This document shows, in pieces, positions 8,247 through 17,297 of a stretch of 64,000 nucleotides of DNA. The stretch covers positions 1-64,000 of the forward strand of contig CAZJMK010000011.1 in NCBI GenBank assembly GCA_964547135.1. The letters run 5' to 3'. Both the position numbers and the translations under genes were made by a program. Numbering within the stretch: position 1 is the stretch's first letter; every line of letters begins with the position of its first letter. This stretch comes from JAJXSS01 sp964547135. GTDB taxonomy: Bacteria; Planctomycetota; Phycisphaerae; Phycisphaerales; Phycisphaeraceae. The notes under the pieces were generated by a model that was not told where the DNA came from, did not search any database, and was given only the letters and a program-made list of their open reading frames with translations.

Positions 8247-8855
8247 TCAAGCAGGAGTACTTTGCGGAAGGTGGTGCGGCGTTCGATCCCGCTGGCGGAT
8301 CACACGGCAAGGGTTCCCCGCAGCATATGTCCATTCCGGGATGTCCTTGGTCACCACCGACCCCGCACCAATCACCGTACCGGCCCCGATCACCACCCCC
8401 GGCAGAATCAACGCCTTGGCACCGACAAACACATCCGCGCCGATTTCAATGTCGCCCACCATCAGTTCCATCGTCGGCGAATTGAAATCATGCGTCCCGC
8501 CACACACATACACATGCTGCGCGATGACCGCTTTGCTGCGCACAATCACATGACCAAGGTTGTAGATTTCCGCATGAGGCCCGATACACGCTCGATCCTC
8601 TATTTCCAACTGCCAGGGATACTTGACGATCATGGATGGTGCGACAAACGGCCGACCGGTGATCCTGCATCCGAAACAACGCAGCAATAACAGTCGCCAG
8701 GTAACGAAAAAGGAGGGAACCTTGGGCGTTGGACGAAATAAACAAAACCATACCACGTGCCAGAGTACGGCGTAAATCAACTGGCTTTTGGACCAGGGCG
8801 AAGCATAACGCCCCGCCTGGGTTTTGGTCCGCAATCGCTCCGAGGGTTTGGTCAT
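8247..8855 (-). CDS. WcaF-like sugar O-acyltransferase, second copy
   Basis: A 202-residue paralogue of the acyltransferase at 6473: a helical N-terminus, then a hexapeptide helix with KYPWQLEIEDRACIGPHAEI, YVCGGTHDFNSPTME and GAGTVIGAGSVVTKDIP. It probably acetylates sugars of the polysaccharide made by this locus. Its ATG overlaps the TGA of the upstream GT4 gene by four bases, so the two form a coupled minus-strand pair. The gene converges on the GT2 gene at 7075-8163. Confidence 0.85.
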   Translation of the reverse strand: MTKPSERLRTKTQAGRYASPWSKSQLIYAVLWHVVWFCLFRPTPKVPSFFVTWRLLLLRCFGCRITGRPFVAPSMIVKYPWQLEIEDRACIGPHAEIYNLGHVIVRSKAVIAQHVYVCGGTHDFNSPTMELMVGDIEIGADVFVGAKALILPGVVIGAGTVIGAGSVVTKDIPEWTYAAGNPCRVIRQRDRTPHHLPQSTPA

Positions 8856-10000
8856 CGTGGTTGACCCAATAGTCGGGTGAATTCTTTCAGATACAGGTCG
8901 GCCACGGCTTCGTTACTGAACGCCAGACTGCGTGCCGCCCCCTGTTTGGATATACGCTCATACAGCTCTTGGTCGTTTAAAAGTCGATTGAGCTGTTCAG
9001 CCAAGGCGAGGGCTGGATCATCGCGGCGATGATCAAACACCAGGCCGGTCTGCCCTTCATCGACAAAATCCGCAAAGCAATCAAGCTTGGAAACCACCAC
9101 CGGCAAACCCGTGGCCATCGCTTCCAATGGAGCCACGCCAAAGGTTTCCCCCTTTTCCGCCAGCGATGGATAACAATACACATGGGCCTGGTGCATCGCC
9201 AGACGCAGGGCGTCACGATCATAAATCGGCGGAACAAATTCCACCGGCAGACCTTGTGCCAATTCCCGAAGTTCGTTCAGATAAGCATCGCCCCCGCCAC
9301 CTCGCTCGGTTTCATGCGGACCGATGATGCGCAAACGCAGCGATGGCATACGCTGATGCAGATGTGCAAAGGCCTGGATTAAAACATGGAGTCCCTTTTC
9401 AGGATGAACGCGCCCGGTGAACAGTATCGTGGCGGATTCCTTGGCCGGGTGCTGTCGGGGTTGTGACGGAGGGAAAAAAGCGTGAACGTTGATCGGGTTG
9501 GGCACCACCACGGTACGTTCACATAACGCCGGTACCAACGCGCACACCGCCTGACGCGTGGCCTGTGACACCGCCAACAACCCATCCAGTTTGCCGTACC
9601 AGCGGAAGTGCCGCTTGGGCATGCGCTGCACGTTATAAACCACGCACCGTGCTTTTTGACGCAACCGATCCGCCAGAATCGGCAGCCAGAAACTGTTGAT
9701 CATGACGACATCGCAATCGGGTATCCGCCGAGCCACGCGATGGGCGTAGAACAGGTCCTTGATAATATTGATGTAGATCGAGTCGGTCGCATTCCCTGCC
9801 TTGACATAGTCGTAATGGACCCCTTCATAAACACCGGGGGCAGGCAATACCGGGTCGTGCCGACAAATCACCGTCACCTGATGATCGCCCAGTGCCATCT
9901 GTTTGGCGATATCCACCCAGATACGTTCGACCGCCCCGGCGGGTGCCGGTGGAATCGACAAAAAGGGACCCAAGGCAATCACAATTCGCATGACCGGCAT
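8852..10000 (-). CDS. Family 4 glycosyltransferase (GT-B fold)
   Basis: Predicted retaining glycosyltransferase that uses a nucleotide sugar. The 382-residue product has two Rossmann-like halves. The C-terminal half carries ILFTGRVHPEKGLHVLIQAF (about 190-212), VYCYPSLAEKGETFGVAPLE with the E-x7-E type nucleotide-sugar site, and AMATGLPVVVSKLDCFADFV. The start may be the first ATG or the ATG three codons later (MRIVIALGP). It is upstream in a coupled pair with the acyltransferase, and is divergent from the FrhB-like gene across a short region holding a palindrome. Confidence 0.87.
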   Translation of the reverse strand: MPVMRIVIALGPFLSIPPAPAGAVERIWVDIAKQMALGDHQVTVICRHDPVLPAPGVYEGVHYDYVKAGNATDSIYINIIKDLFYAHRVARRIPDCDVVMINSFWLPILADRLRQKARCVVYNVQRMPKRHFRWYGKLDGLLAVSQATRQAVCALVPALCERTVVVPNPINVHAFFPPSQPRQHPAKESATILFTGRVHPEKGLHVLIQAFAHLHQRMPSLRLRIIGPHETERGGGGDAYLNELRELAQGLPVEFVPPIYDRDALRLAMHQAHVYCYPSLAEKGETFGVAPLEAMATGLPVVVSKLDCFADFVDEGQTGLVFDHRRDDPALALAEQLNRLLNDQELYERISKQGAARSLAFSNEAVADLYLKEFTRLLGQPR

Positions 10001-10051
10001 TGTACGAATATTTCCGCCTTTCCCGCTTTCGGTTGTAAATTTTCTGTTTGC

Positions 10052-10089
10052 TTGAGCCTTGCGCTCGGAATCATGATAAAGTCATGATT
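10052..10089 (+). promoter_or_regulatory. Candidate promoter with overlapping palindromic operator
   Basis: Between the divergent GT4 and FrhB-like genes, the perfect inverted repeat AATCATGA / TCATGATT (5-base spacer TAAAG) spans 10069-10089. It overlaps a possible -10 (GATAAA, 10075-10080) that lies 17 bases after TTGAGC (10052-10057). Position and symmetry suggest a repressor site; no regulator is encoded nearby. Confidence 0.35.
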
Positions 10090-10140
10090 GTGTCGCAACC
10101 TGTGCATTTGGCTTGCACCAATCGTTGACGGAAACATCAA

Positions 10141-11490
10141 GTGGCGGAAAAAACTTTGGGTCAACAAGGTCTTTCGTTGCCGCAGGTGGTGGCGGGGGGT
10201 TATTGTGTCGGCTGTGGTGCCTGTGCTGCCGGACATCCTCAGGTGCAGGTGCGTCTGAATGCTCACGGCAAATACGAACCCACTCTTTTGGATGACGGAC
10301 AAAATGCCGCGGAATGTCCGATGTCTTCCGCCGGGATGAACGAAGACGCCCTGGCGTTGCAATGGTTTCCGATGGCCCCCCATGCTGACCCCAAAGCCGG
10401 TCGCTTTGAAGCCTGTTACGCCAGCTGGGTGAGCGATGAATCGGCAAGAATGGCCAGCAGTTCCGGCGGCATGGCCACCTGGTTGGCGGTGCAAATGTTG
10501 CGGCAGGGTTTGATCGATGGCGTGGCGCATGTTCACCCACGCATACCCACCGATAATGACGACCGATTGTTTGCATATCACCTTTCTCGCAGTGAAAGCG
10601 ATATCCGTGCCGGGGCCAAATCCCGTTACTATGCGGTGGAAATGTCCGGGGTTTTACGGCAAATCCGCGAACAACCCGGACGATATGCGGTGATCGGTGT
10701 GCCCTGCTTCATCAAAGCGGTTCGACTGTTGCAGCAGTCCGAGCCGATTTTCCGGGAGCGGATTGCACATACGATCAGTATTCTTTGTGGTCAAATGAAA
10801 AGCACCTGGTACGGTCAGGCCCTGGCTTGGCAGACAGGCGTGGCACCCGGAAATATTCGCGCTTTGGATTTCCGTTACAAGATGAGTGGGAAGCCGGCCT
10901 CGTCCTATCACCTGGCCGTGCAACCTCGCGACGGCAGCGATCCGCATATCGTGCCGGTGGGCGAACTGTTCGGCGGCGATTGGGGCATGGGCTGTCTGAA
11001 ATACGAAGCCTGCGATTATTGCGATGACATACTCGGCGAAACCGCGGATGTGGCCTTGGGCGATGCCTGGTTGCCCAAATATGTTCATGATTCACGCGGA
11101 ACCAATGTCCTTATCGTACGTCAACCTGCGCTGCACGATTTGCTGCGTCGCGGAGCCAACGACCATGCCATCGTATTGGAACCGCTGGCGGCGGAGGCTG
11201 CCGTGCAGTCGCAGATTGCCGCATTCCGCCATCGGCGAACCGGGCTGGCGTATCGGCTGCACTTGAAGCAGCGTCAAGGCATCGCTTACCCGGTCAAACG
11301 GGTGACACCCTCAGCCGGGCTGTCGTTGAAAATGCGCTTGAACTTCCGCATTCGGATGCTGATCACGCGTTCGAGTTTTTACTGGTATGAAAGAGCGCTG
11401 CGGGCTGGGGATATCCGGGTGTACCTGCGCGGGATGAAAAAGTGGGCGTTGATTTATTCGATCTGGAAACGACTGCGTGCCCGGCGTTAA
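10141..11490 (+). CDS. FrhB-like iron-sulfur protein (coenzyme F420 hydrogenase beta family)
   Basis: The 449-residue product matches the family of proteins with FrhB/FdhB N- and C-terminal domains. In methanogens these reduce F420; in bacteria similar genes are frequent in polysaccharide clusters beside pyruvyl transferases, where the role is not settled. Seen here: an N-terminal cluster site YCVGCGACAAGHP (C22, C25, C28) with a later Cys in AECP, the SSSGGMATWL motif (about 115-125), and a second Cys group GMGCLKYEACDYCDD (about 285-300) followed by ADVALGDAWLP. The start is GTG at 10141 with a weak SD. It is 42 bases upstream of the pyruvyl transferase gene and probably cotranscribed with it. 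Confidence 0.82.
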   Translation: MAEKTLGQQGLSLPQVVAGGYCVGCGACAAGHPQVQVRLNAHGKYEPTLLDDGQNAAECPMSSAGMNEDALALQWFPMAPHADPKAGRFEACYASWVSDESARMASSSGGMATWLAVQMLRQGLIDGVAHVHPRIPTDNDDRLFAYHLSRSESDIRAGAKSRYYAVEMSGVLRQIREQPGRYAVIGVPCFIKAVRLLQQSEPIFRERIAHTISILCGQMKSTWYGQALAWQTGVAPGNIRALDFRYKMSGKPASSYHLAVQPRDGSDPHIVPVGELFGGDWGMGCLKYEACDYCDDILGETADVALGDAWLPKYVHDSRGTNVLIVRQPALHDLLRRGANDHAIVLEPLAAEAAVQSQIAAFRHRRTGLAYRLHLKQRQGIAYPVKRVTPSAGLSLKMRLNFRIRMLITRSSFYWYERALRAGDIRVYLRGMKKWALIYSIWKRLRARR

Positions 11491-11532
11491 AAAGCAGCCC
11501 GTTCACCCACCATCGAGGCCCGTGAGTATTGC

Positions 11533-12663
11533 ATGAAAGTCGGCATCCTGAATCTTTATTATTCGTTCAACTACGGCGCCGTGCTGCAGGCTTATGCCTT
11601 GCAGGAAGTGTTGCGCAGTTTGGGAACGGAGCCGGAGTACCTGAATTTTCGCCCCCAGGGCGAGGGTATCATCCAGCCCAAACCCTGGTATCTGCGCATG
11701 GATTTATTGCGCAACCGCCCCGTGATGAAACTGATGCATCTGCGCCAGATATCGCAGATGCGTCGGAATTTTGAACTGTTTCGCAGCAGATACCTGCAGC
11801 AATCCCCCGCCTTCGCCGGTGCGGATGATTTTCGCCGGTACGCCTCGCAATACGATGCCCTTGTGGTCGGCAGTGATCAGGTCTGGAACTGCTCCGAAAG
11901 ACTGGTGCGGGAATTTTTTCTGGATTTTTCCCTGGACCGTCAGAAACGCATCAGCTATGCCGCCTGTTTCGGTCAACCTCTGCAACTGCCTCATGTGCCG
12001 GGAATCGTCGGACCCTTGCTGCGACGTTTTGATCATCTGAGTGTGCGTAACACAGCTTCGCAGGAACTGGTCCGGCAATATGCCGATCGTGAATCGTTGA
12101 TCACCGCCGACCCAACCCTGTTGCATGATTTTACCGAGTTGCTGATCGGCGAGAATCCGTTGGGCCGGCCTTACGTGATGGTGTACGCCCTGGACAAGGA
12201 GTTGGCTGGTCCGGGCAGCGTGTTGGCTCAAATCGTCGGGAAAAAGTTGGGCTTGCCCGTGGTCAGCGTGGTATCGCGGATGCAGGTGGTGCAGGGGTGG
12301 ACCTTCCTTGGTGCTGACCAACAATTATGGACCGTCAATGTGCCCCAGTGGTTGGCGCTGTTGCGTCATGCGGCCTTTGTCTGTACCGACTCGTTTCATG
12401 GCATGATGTTTGCCGCCAAGTTCAAACGCCCTCTGATTGCCTATCACGATAATGCACATCGTGCCGTGCGACTCATCGACGCGGCGCGACGCTACGGATT
12501 GGAGCCTCGGCTGCTTCCGGCCAAGACTGAAGCGCAGGTGCCCGGCTTGGTATCTTCCGACATCGATTACCAGCCGATTCACGACCAAATGCTCGCCCAT
12601 GCACGCGAGTCACGCGCTTTCTTACAATCAGCTCTGCATACAACTACAACTGCCCCGCTCTGA
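11533..12663 (+). CDS. Polysaccharide pyruvyl transferase family protein
   Basis: Predicted to transfer pyruvate from phosphoenolpyruvate onto a sugar as a ketal, adding negative charge to an exopolysaccharide or cell-wall polymer. The 376-residue product begins MKVGILNLYYSFNYGAVLQA, the usual N-terminal GT-B-like strand of the family, then ALVVGSDQVWN (about 115-125) and, in the second half, FVCTDSFHGMMFA (about 280-292), a conserved family segment. It follows the FrhB-like gene, a pairing often seen in bacterial capsule loci. No signal peptide, so it is cytoplasmic. Confidence 0.87.
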   Translation: MKVGILNLYYSFNYGAVLQAYALQEVLRSLGTEPEYLNFRPQGEGIIQPKPWYLRMDLLRNRPVMKLMHLRQISQMRRNFELFRSRYLQQSPAFAGADDFRRYASQYDALVVGSDQVWNCSERLVREFFLDFSLDRQKRISYAACFGQPLQLPHVPGIVGPLLRRFDHLSVRNTASQELVRQYADRESLITADPTLLHDFTELLIGENPLGRPYVMVYALDKELAGPGSVLAQIVGKKLGLPVVSVVSRMQVVQGWTFLGADQQLWTVNVPQWLALLRHAAFVCTDSFHGMMFAAKFKRPLIAYHDNAHRAVRLIDAARRYGLEPRLLPAKTEAQVPGLVSSDIDYQPIHDQMLAHARESRAFLQSALHTTTTAPL

Positions 12664-12690
12664 CAAGACAAACCCATGTCCTGGCTGCCG

Positions 12691-13842
12691 CTACCTCCGG
12701 GCTATCAACGATTGGTAATGCAACACCCATTGCTGCGCGATCTGGTTCCAGTCGTAGTGAGTCTTCACATACTCACGGCTCAAAGCTGCTGCCTGGGTTC
12801 GTAACGTCGGTGAATCAAGCCAGCGCACGATTTCCTGCGTCAACGTTTCGACACCCAGTGAAAAAACACCTCCGACCCCCGCCCCGACAATCTCCCGGTA
12901 GATGCCGACCTGATCGGAAATCAGCACCGGAACCCCGGCTGCCAGTGCCTCGATGACAACAATGCCGAAGTTCTCGTGCGCACTGGGCAGCACAAACAGA
13001 TCCGCATCCGCCAGCGCTTTGATGCGATCATGTCCATAAAGCGGTCCGGTAAAGACGACACGATCAGACACGCCCAACTGATCCGCCAGACCGCGATACA
13101 TCTTTTCATGTTCGGGTCGAGCAGGACCAACCACCGCCAAGCCGGCCTGATGTTGACGCAACTGGACCATTGCCTGAATCAGCAGGTCCACGCCCTTGCC
13201 GGGGAACACACGTCCCAAAAACATCAGCATTGGCCCACCGGCCAATTCGGGATGCCTTGTGCGTAAAAAACCTCTGGGGGGAAGCGGTTCAAATTCGTTC
13301 AGGTCAATTCCGATGGGCACCACCAACGAGCGCGCATTTTTTGTAAAACTTGAAGCGAGTTCGCGTTCCGCTTCGGCTGTGAAGTGAAAGGCTGCCGCGT
13401 GATTGAGGTGCCGTCGCAAACGCAGCGCCAGATAGATTTTTTTACGGAGCCGGCTTTGCCTCAGACTCCAGGGATCGAGCATGCCGTGGGGTGAAATGAT
13501 GTAGGGTTTGTTGAGCTTGCGGGCCAGACTCGCGGCTTGATGTTGAATGTCTTCCCACAAACCATGGATATGAACGACATCGCTTGGGGGCAGTTGCAGG
13601 TTGAGGACGCGCTTGATGTCAGGGTGATGACGGAGCTTGCCTTTGCAGGGGCCGATGGAATGGACCCTGGCGCCGGTCTTGCGAAGTTCCTCCAAGGTGG
13701 GCGGTGGCGCCTGACCAACCCAGCAGGTGATGACTTCGAGTTCCATCCCGGCAACTATTTGGGCTTTTGCCAATCCGATCAGTGCGGCAATAGGACCGCC
13801 ACTGGTTGGACTGACGCCGGAGATAATGTGCGCAACACGCAT
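12691..13842 (-). CDS. Family 4 glycosyltransferase
   Basis: A 383-residue GT-B glycosyltransferase. N-terminal part: MRVAHIISGVSPTSGGP; central: VVHIHGLW and KPYIISPHGMLDPWSL, typical of this subfamily; C-terminal: GPMLMFLGRVFPGKGVDLLI (about 205-225), LFVLPSAHENFGIVVIEALA with the donor-binding glutamates, and GVPVLISDQVG. It belongs to polysaccharide locus 1 and converges with the pyruvyl transferase gene. Acceptor and sugar cannot be deduced. Confidence 0.88.
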   Translation of the reverse strand: MRVAHIISGVSPTSGGPIAALIGLAKAQIVAGMELEVITCWVGQAPPPTLEELRKTGARVHSIGPCKGKLRHHPDIKRVLNLQLPPSDVVHIHGLWEDIQHQAASLARKLNKPYIISPHGMLDPWSLRQSRLRKKIYLALRLRRHLNHAAAFHFTAEAERELASSFTKNARSLVVPIGIDLNEFEPLPPRGFLRTRHPELAGGPMLMFLGRVFPGKGVDLLIQAMVQLRQHQAGLAVVGPARPEHEKMYRGLADQLGVSDRVVFTGPLYGHDRIKALADADLFVLPSAHENFGIVVIEALAAGVPVLISDQVGIYREIVGAGVGGVFSLGVETLTQEIVRWLDSPTLRTQAAALSREYVKTHYDWNQIAQQWVLHYQSLIARR

Positions 13843-14274
13843 CAGGCGGACTCATGGTGCGGGAGTGATCAATCATGATAGCGAGTTGTAGCGACGCACG
13901 AATGATTAGAAATCAACCAAGTTAAACGCATTCTCCTTGTACCGTCGATAGCTGCAACTTCGGAAATGGGCCACGATGACACGAAGCAAGAAGTGGCCGA
14001 GTGGTCAAGTGGTCAAGTGGTCGAGTGACAGAACCGTGACCGGGCACATCATGTCAACCGACCCAGCCGAGGGCGGCTGGGCCACAAAGAAAATGCTCAA
14101 TCGCCCGGCCACTTCTTCAACCGATTGACCGACTCACCGACCCACCGATTACCCACTCCAACCAGACGCGATAAATCGCGGCGCTAACTCTCGAATACGA
14201 TTTCATCACTTGACCACTTGACCACTTCTTCAACCGATTGACCGACTCACCGACCAACTGATTAACCACTTCCA
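13843..14274. other. Repeat mosaic between locus 1 and folE2
   Basis: About 430 bases without a gene. Repeats in order: AAGTGGTCAAGTGG tandem units (about 13986-14030), CAGCCGAGGGCGGCTGGGCC (about 14063-14082), CGATTGACCGACTCACCG units (about 14123-14160), GACGCGATAAATCGC... (14165-14188), ACTTGACCACTTGACC units (about 14211-14230), and a second CGATTGACCGACTCACCG run (about 14235-14272). The order is the same as in other gaps of this window. Confidence 0.75.
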
Positions 14275-15123
14275 TCAGGCTGATCGTTTATCCCGTTCGA
14301 TCAGCGCGTAGGCATTGTGATTGTGAATCGATTCGAAGTTTTCGCTGTTGATCAGGTACCAGGCGATGCGTTCTTCCTTGTCCAGCGACAGCGCCAGGTC
14401 GCGCACGATGTCTTCGACGAACTTGGGGTTTTCGTAAGCGCGTTCGGTCACCCACTTTTCATCGGGGCGTTTGAGCACGGCAAACACCTGCGTGCTGGCC
14501 GACTGCTCGATGATGGCAAAAAGGTCTTCGATCCACAGATGCTTGCCGGGGACAAAGCGGACGCGGGCCTCGATTTCACAGCGCTGGTTGTGGGCGCCGT
14601 ATTGCGATATTTCCTTGCTGCAGGGGCATAGGCTCGTGGCCGGGGCACGCACGCCCATGACAAAGTCTTCGCTCTCGCCGCACGAGGCTTCGAAGCGCAC
14701 GGTGGCGTCGATCATGCCGGGCGTCCCGGTGACGGGGGCCTTTTTGTGAATGAAGTAGGGGAACTCGAGTTCCAGGTGGGCTTCGTGAGCCTGCAAACGT
14801 TTTTTCATATCCCGGCAAATGTCCATCACCTGATCGGCTCGGATCGCGCCGTGATGTTTGTTGAGCACTTCCAGAAACCGGCTCATGTGCGTGCCCTTCT
14901 GGTAATGAGGCAGGCTGACGTACATGTTGACCCGAGCGACGGTGTGCTGCACGCCGCCGGTGGCGGGACAGAACAGGGCGATGGGGTAGGTGATGTGTTT
15001 GACGCCGACCTTGTCGATGGGCACGTTGCGATGATCGCTGGCGGACTGCACATCGGGCATGGGTGCCTGCGCGGTATTGCCGGTCGGGTCGGGGCTGACG
15101 GATGTTTCACGGTTACGAGGCAT
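14275..15123 (-). CDS. folE2: GTP cyclohydrolase FolE2 (type IB)
   Basis: Converts GTP to 7,8-dihydroneopterin triphosphate, the first step of folate (and queuosine) synthesis, using a fold different from FolE. The 282-residue product shows the family landmarks: VGVKHITYPIAL (about 38-50), SLPHYQKGTHMSRFLE (about 70-85), the metal-site segment SLCPCSKEISQYGAHNQR (about 163-180), and the C-terminal NSENFESIHNHNAYA. An AAGGA lies a few bases upstream of the 15123 start. FolE2 enzymes can use metals other than zinc and are often used when zinc is scarce. No folate gene is adjacent. Confidence 0.95.
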   Translation of the reverse strand: MPRNRETSVSPDPTGNTAQAPMPDVQSASDHRNVPIDKVGVKHITYPIALFCPATGGVQHTVARVNMYVSLPHYQKGTHMSRFLEVLNKHHGAIRADQVMDICRDMKKRLQAHEAHLELEFPYFIHKKAPVTGTPGMIDATVRFEASCGESEDFVMGVRAPATSLCPCSKEISQYGAHNQRCEIEARVRFVPGKHLWIEDLFAIIEQSASTQVFAVLKRPDEKWVTERAYENPKFVEDIVRDLALSLDKEERIAWYLINSENFESIHNHNAYALIERDKRSA

Positions 15124-15270
15124 GGACCTGTCCTTGGGGGGAAACCTGTAATGTTATGAGTTGTCGTGAGGCAAGGCAAAAAGGTGCAAGGGCGGGTGGG
15201 GTAGGGTGTAGGCAATTTCGAATTTCGAATTTCGAATTTTGTGCTAACGATGATAATTGCATCGCCCACG

Positions 15271-15300
15271 CCTGAACTTCACGTCTGCGTGAAGTTCAGG
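15271..15300. repeat. Perfect 13-bp hairpin upstream of the CoaB-like gene
   Basis: CCTGAACTTCACG and CGTGAAGTTCAGG pair perfectly around the loop TCTG. There is no T-run after it, so it is unlikely to be a terminator. The left half (GCCTGAACTTCAC) recurs at about 2306, so it belongs to a small repeat family. It lies between folE2 and the CoaB-like gene, which are divergent. Confidence 0.7.
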
Positions 15301-15377
15301 ATGGTTTGACAAACATCAATCATCATCAAGCACAGGCACTTGGCAAAACGTCGGTCACCCGCGACACTGTGTACGTG

Positions 15378-16124
15378 ATGACCCCCTGTAAACACCATGT
15401 GCCCGCATTGCCCCGCTTTCTGGTGACCGCAGGCAACACCCGTGAACGCATCGATCAGGTGCGGGATTGGGGCAATATTTTCACCGGCAACACCGGTTTC
15501 GACATCGCCTGCGCCTTGGCGCAGCACGGGCCTGTCGATCTTTTCACCAGCAATCAGCAACACCTGGCGCGCTTACGTGCCGTACAAACCACCCCGCATC
15601 CGATCACCGGTTTTAGCTTCACCACCCACGCCCATTTACGGGCGTTGTTGGAAGCACAAATGCTCGCCGAGCAATATCACGCTGTGTTCATGAGTGCTGC
15701 GGTGAGCGACTACCAACCCGCAGGGGTGTACGAAGTGATCGACCGTCAGCCCGGCTCAGACGACGGCACCGAAACCTGGCGGGTGCGCCATGTGCAGGCG
15801 GGCAAGGTGAAAAGTTTTTACCAGCGGATTGCGATCATGGGTGAGCCGACGGAAAAACTGGTGGACCTGTTTCGCACGCAATGGGGATTTCGCGGCCTAT
15901 TGTTCAAGTTCAAATTGGAAGTCGGCCTGACGGATGAACAGTTGCTGGAAGTGGCACGAAAAAGTCGCGTGTCCAGCGGGGCGGATTACCTGATCGCCAA
16001 CACCTTGGCGATGGTGCAGGGCGATCAGCCCGGTGCTTATATCGTGAGTGAAACGGGAGCAGAGCGCGTGGCACGTCATGCCCTGGCGGGCAGGTTGGCA
16101 CAATTGGCGATGGCGGCGGGTTGA
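15378..16124 (+). CDS. Stand-alone CoaB-like domain (phosphopantothenate-cysteine ligase family)
   Basis: The 248-residue product resembles the C-terminal (CoaB) half of the Dfp/CoaBC protein, which joins phosphopantothenate and cysteine using a nucleotide. Seen: RFLVTAGNTRERIDQVRDWGN near the N-terminus (the family's TAGGTxExID segment), MSAAVSDYQP (about 110-118), and DYLIANTLAMV (about 205-215). The decarboxylase half is absent, so it may work with a separate CoaA-type flavoprotein or be a paralogue with another role. The start is uncertain: ATG at 15378 fits homologues, while a TTG at 15306 four bases after AGGA would add 24 residues. Confidence 0.7.
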   Translation: MTPCKHHVPALPRFLVTAGNTRERIDQVRDWGNIFTGNTGFDIACALAQHGPVDLFTSNQQHLARLRAVQTTPHPITGFSFTTHAHLRALLEAQMLAEQYHAVFMSAAVSDYQPAGVYEVIDRQPGSDDGTETWRVRHVQAGKVKSFYQRIAIMGEPTEKLVDLFRTQWGFRGLLFKFKLEVGLTDEQLLEVARKSRVSSGADYLIANTLAMVQGDQPGAYIVSETGAERVARHALAGRLAQLAMAAG

Positions 16125-16198
16125 GTATGTTTGGAAATAGGGGTGGGGGCCGGTAACATGCGCAGGCTCGAGCAAACCACCGGAGCAAGGAGTTAGAG

Positions 16199-17200
16199 TT
16201 GTCCAAGCGCACGCTGATTCGTGACATGCTGCCCAATCAATGGGTGTCGGGCATTTTCGCCATCCAGAATTGTCAACTGGGCACGACCAAGACGGGCAAG
16301 CCCTACATCAAGTGCATCATCGGTGATCGCACGAAAAAAGTGCCGGGGCGGATGTGGAACGCCAGCGAGGAGTTGTTTGCGAGTCTGCCGACGGACGGTT
16401 TTGTGCAGATTGAAGGGCAGACTCAGCCGTACCAGGGCGAAATGCAGATCATCATTCAGCAGATCGAATCCGCCAAGCCGTCGGGGGAGGATTTGCTGGA
16501 GCTTTTGCCGCGCACGGAAAACGACATACCGACGATGCTCGTGGAGGTGGTGCGCATCGTCACCACGGTGCAGGACCCGGCTTTGCGTGCCCTGGTGCAG
16601 GCATATCTGGACGACAACGCCTTGATGGGTCAATTTCGTCAGGCCCCGGCTGCGATGAACCTGCATCATGCCTACATCGGCGGACTGCTCGAACACACCC
16701 TGAGCTTGCTTCGTCTGGGTGAAGCGTATTGCAAGCTCACCCCGGCCTTGAACCGCGATGTGGTGTTGGTCGGGCTGTTCATTCACGACCTGGGCAAGTG
16801 CAGCGAACTGACCTGGACCACTGGTTTTAATTACAGCGACCGCGGACAACTCATCGGGCACATCGGCGAAGGGTTGCTCTGGTTGCAACAGAAAGCCCAG
16901 CAGTGTGAAAACAAGGGCACGAAAATACCGACGACTTTGCTGACGGTATTGCAGCACATTATTTTGTCGCACCATGGCAAGCCGGAGTTCGGGGCTTTGA
17001 AAATACCGGCCACGCCCGAAGCGATAGCCGTGAGCCTGCTGGATAATTTGGACGCGAAAATGCAGATGGCCATATCAGCAGCCAATCGCGGCGAAGGCGG
17101 CATGAATCAGCCCACGGACCTGCACGGCAACTTCACCGAAAAGGTTTGGGCATTGGACACGCGGGTGTATCGCCCCGACCCGACGACGGTGGACGATTAA
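16199..17200 (+). CDS. YhaM-type 3'-5' exoribonuclease (OB fold + HD domain)
   Basis: Predicted nuclease that degrades RNA or single-stranded DNA from the 3' end. The 333-residue product has an OB-fold nucleic-acid-binding domain (about 10-100, with PYIKCIIGDRTKKVPGRMWN) and an HD-type metal-dependent domain (about 150-310): NLHHAYIGGLLEHTLSLLRL with the His pair, FIHDLGKCSELTW with the HD dyad, and ILSHHGKPEFG. Start: TTG at 16199, chosen because AAGGAG lies eight bases upstream while the first in-frame ATG (16226) has no SD and would cut the OB strand. It stands alone. Confidence 0.85.
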   Translation: MSKRTLIRDMLPNQWVSGIFAIQNCQLGTTKTGKPYIKCIIGDRTKKVPGRMWNASEELFASLPTDGFVQIEGQTQPYQGEMQIIIQQIESAKPSGEDLLELLPRTENDIPTMLVEVVRIVTTVQDPALRALVQAYLDDNALMGQFRQAPAAMNLHHAYIGGLLEHTLSLLRLGEAYCKLTPALNRDVVLVGLFIHDLGKCSELTWTTGFNYSDRGQLIGHIGEGLLWLQQKAQQCENKGTKIPTTLLTVLQHIILSHHGKPEFGALKIPATPEAIAVSLLDNLDAKMQMAISAANRGEGGMNQPTDLHGNFTEKVWALDTRVYRPDPTTVDD

Positions 17201-17297
17201 GGGAAGCGGCCAAGTGAATTGTATTGGGTTAGCGCCGCGATTTATAGCGTCTGACATTGTAGCCCAGCCCCGGGGGCGCCCTCGGCACAGGGCAGTT

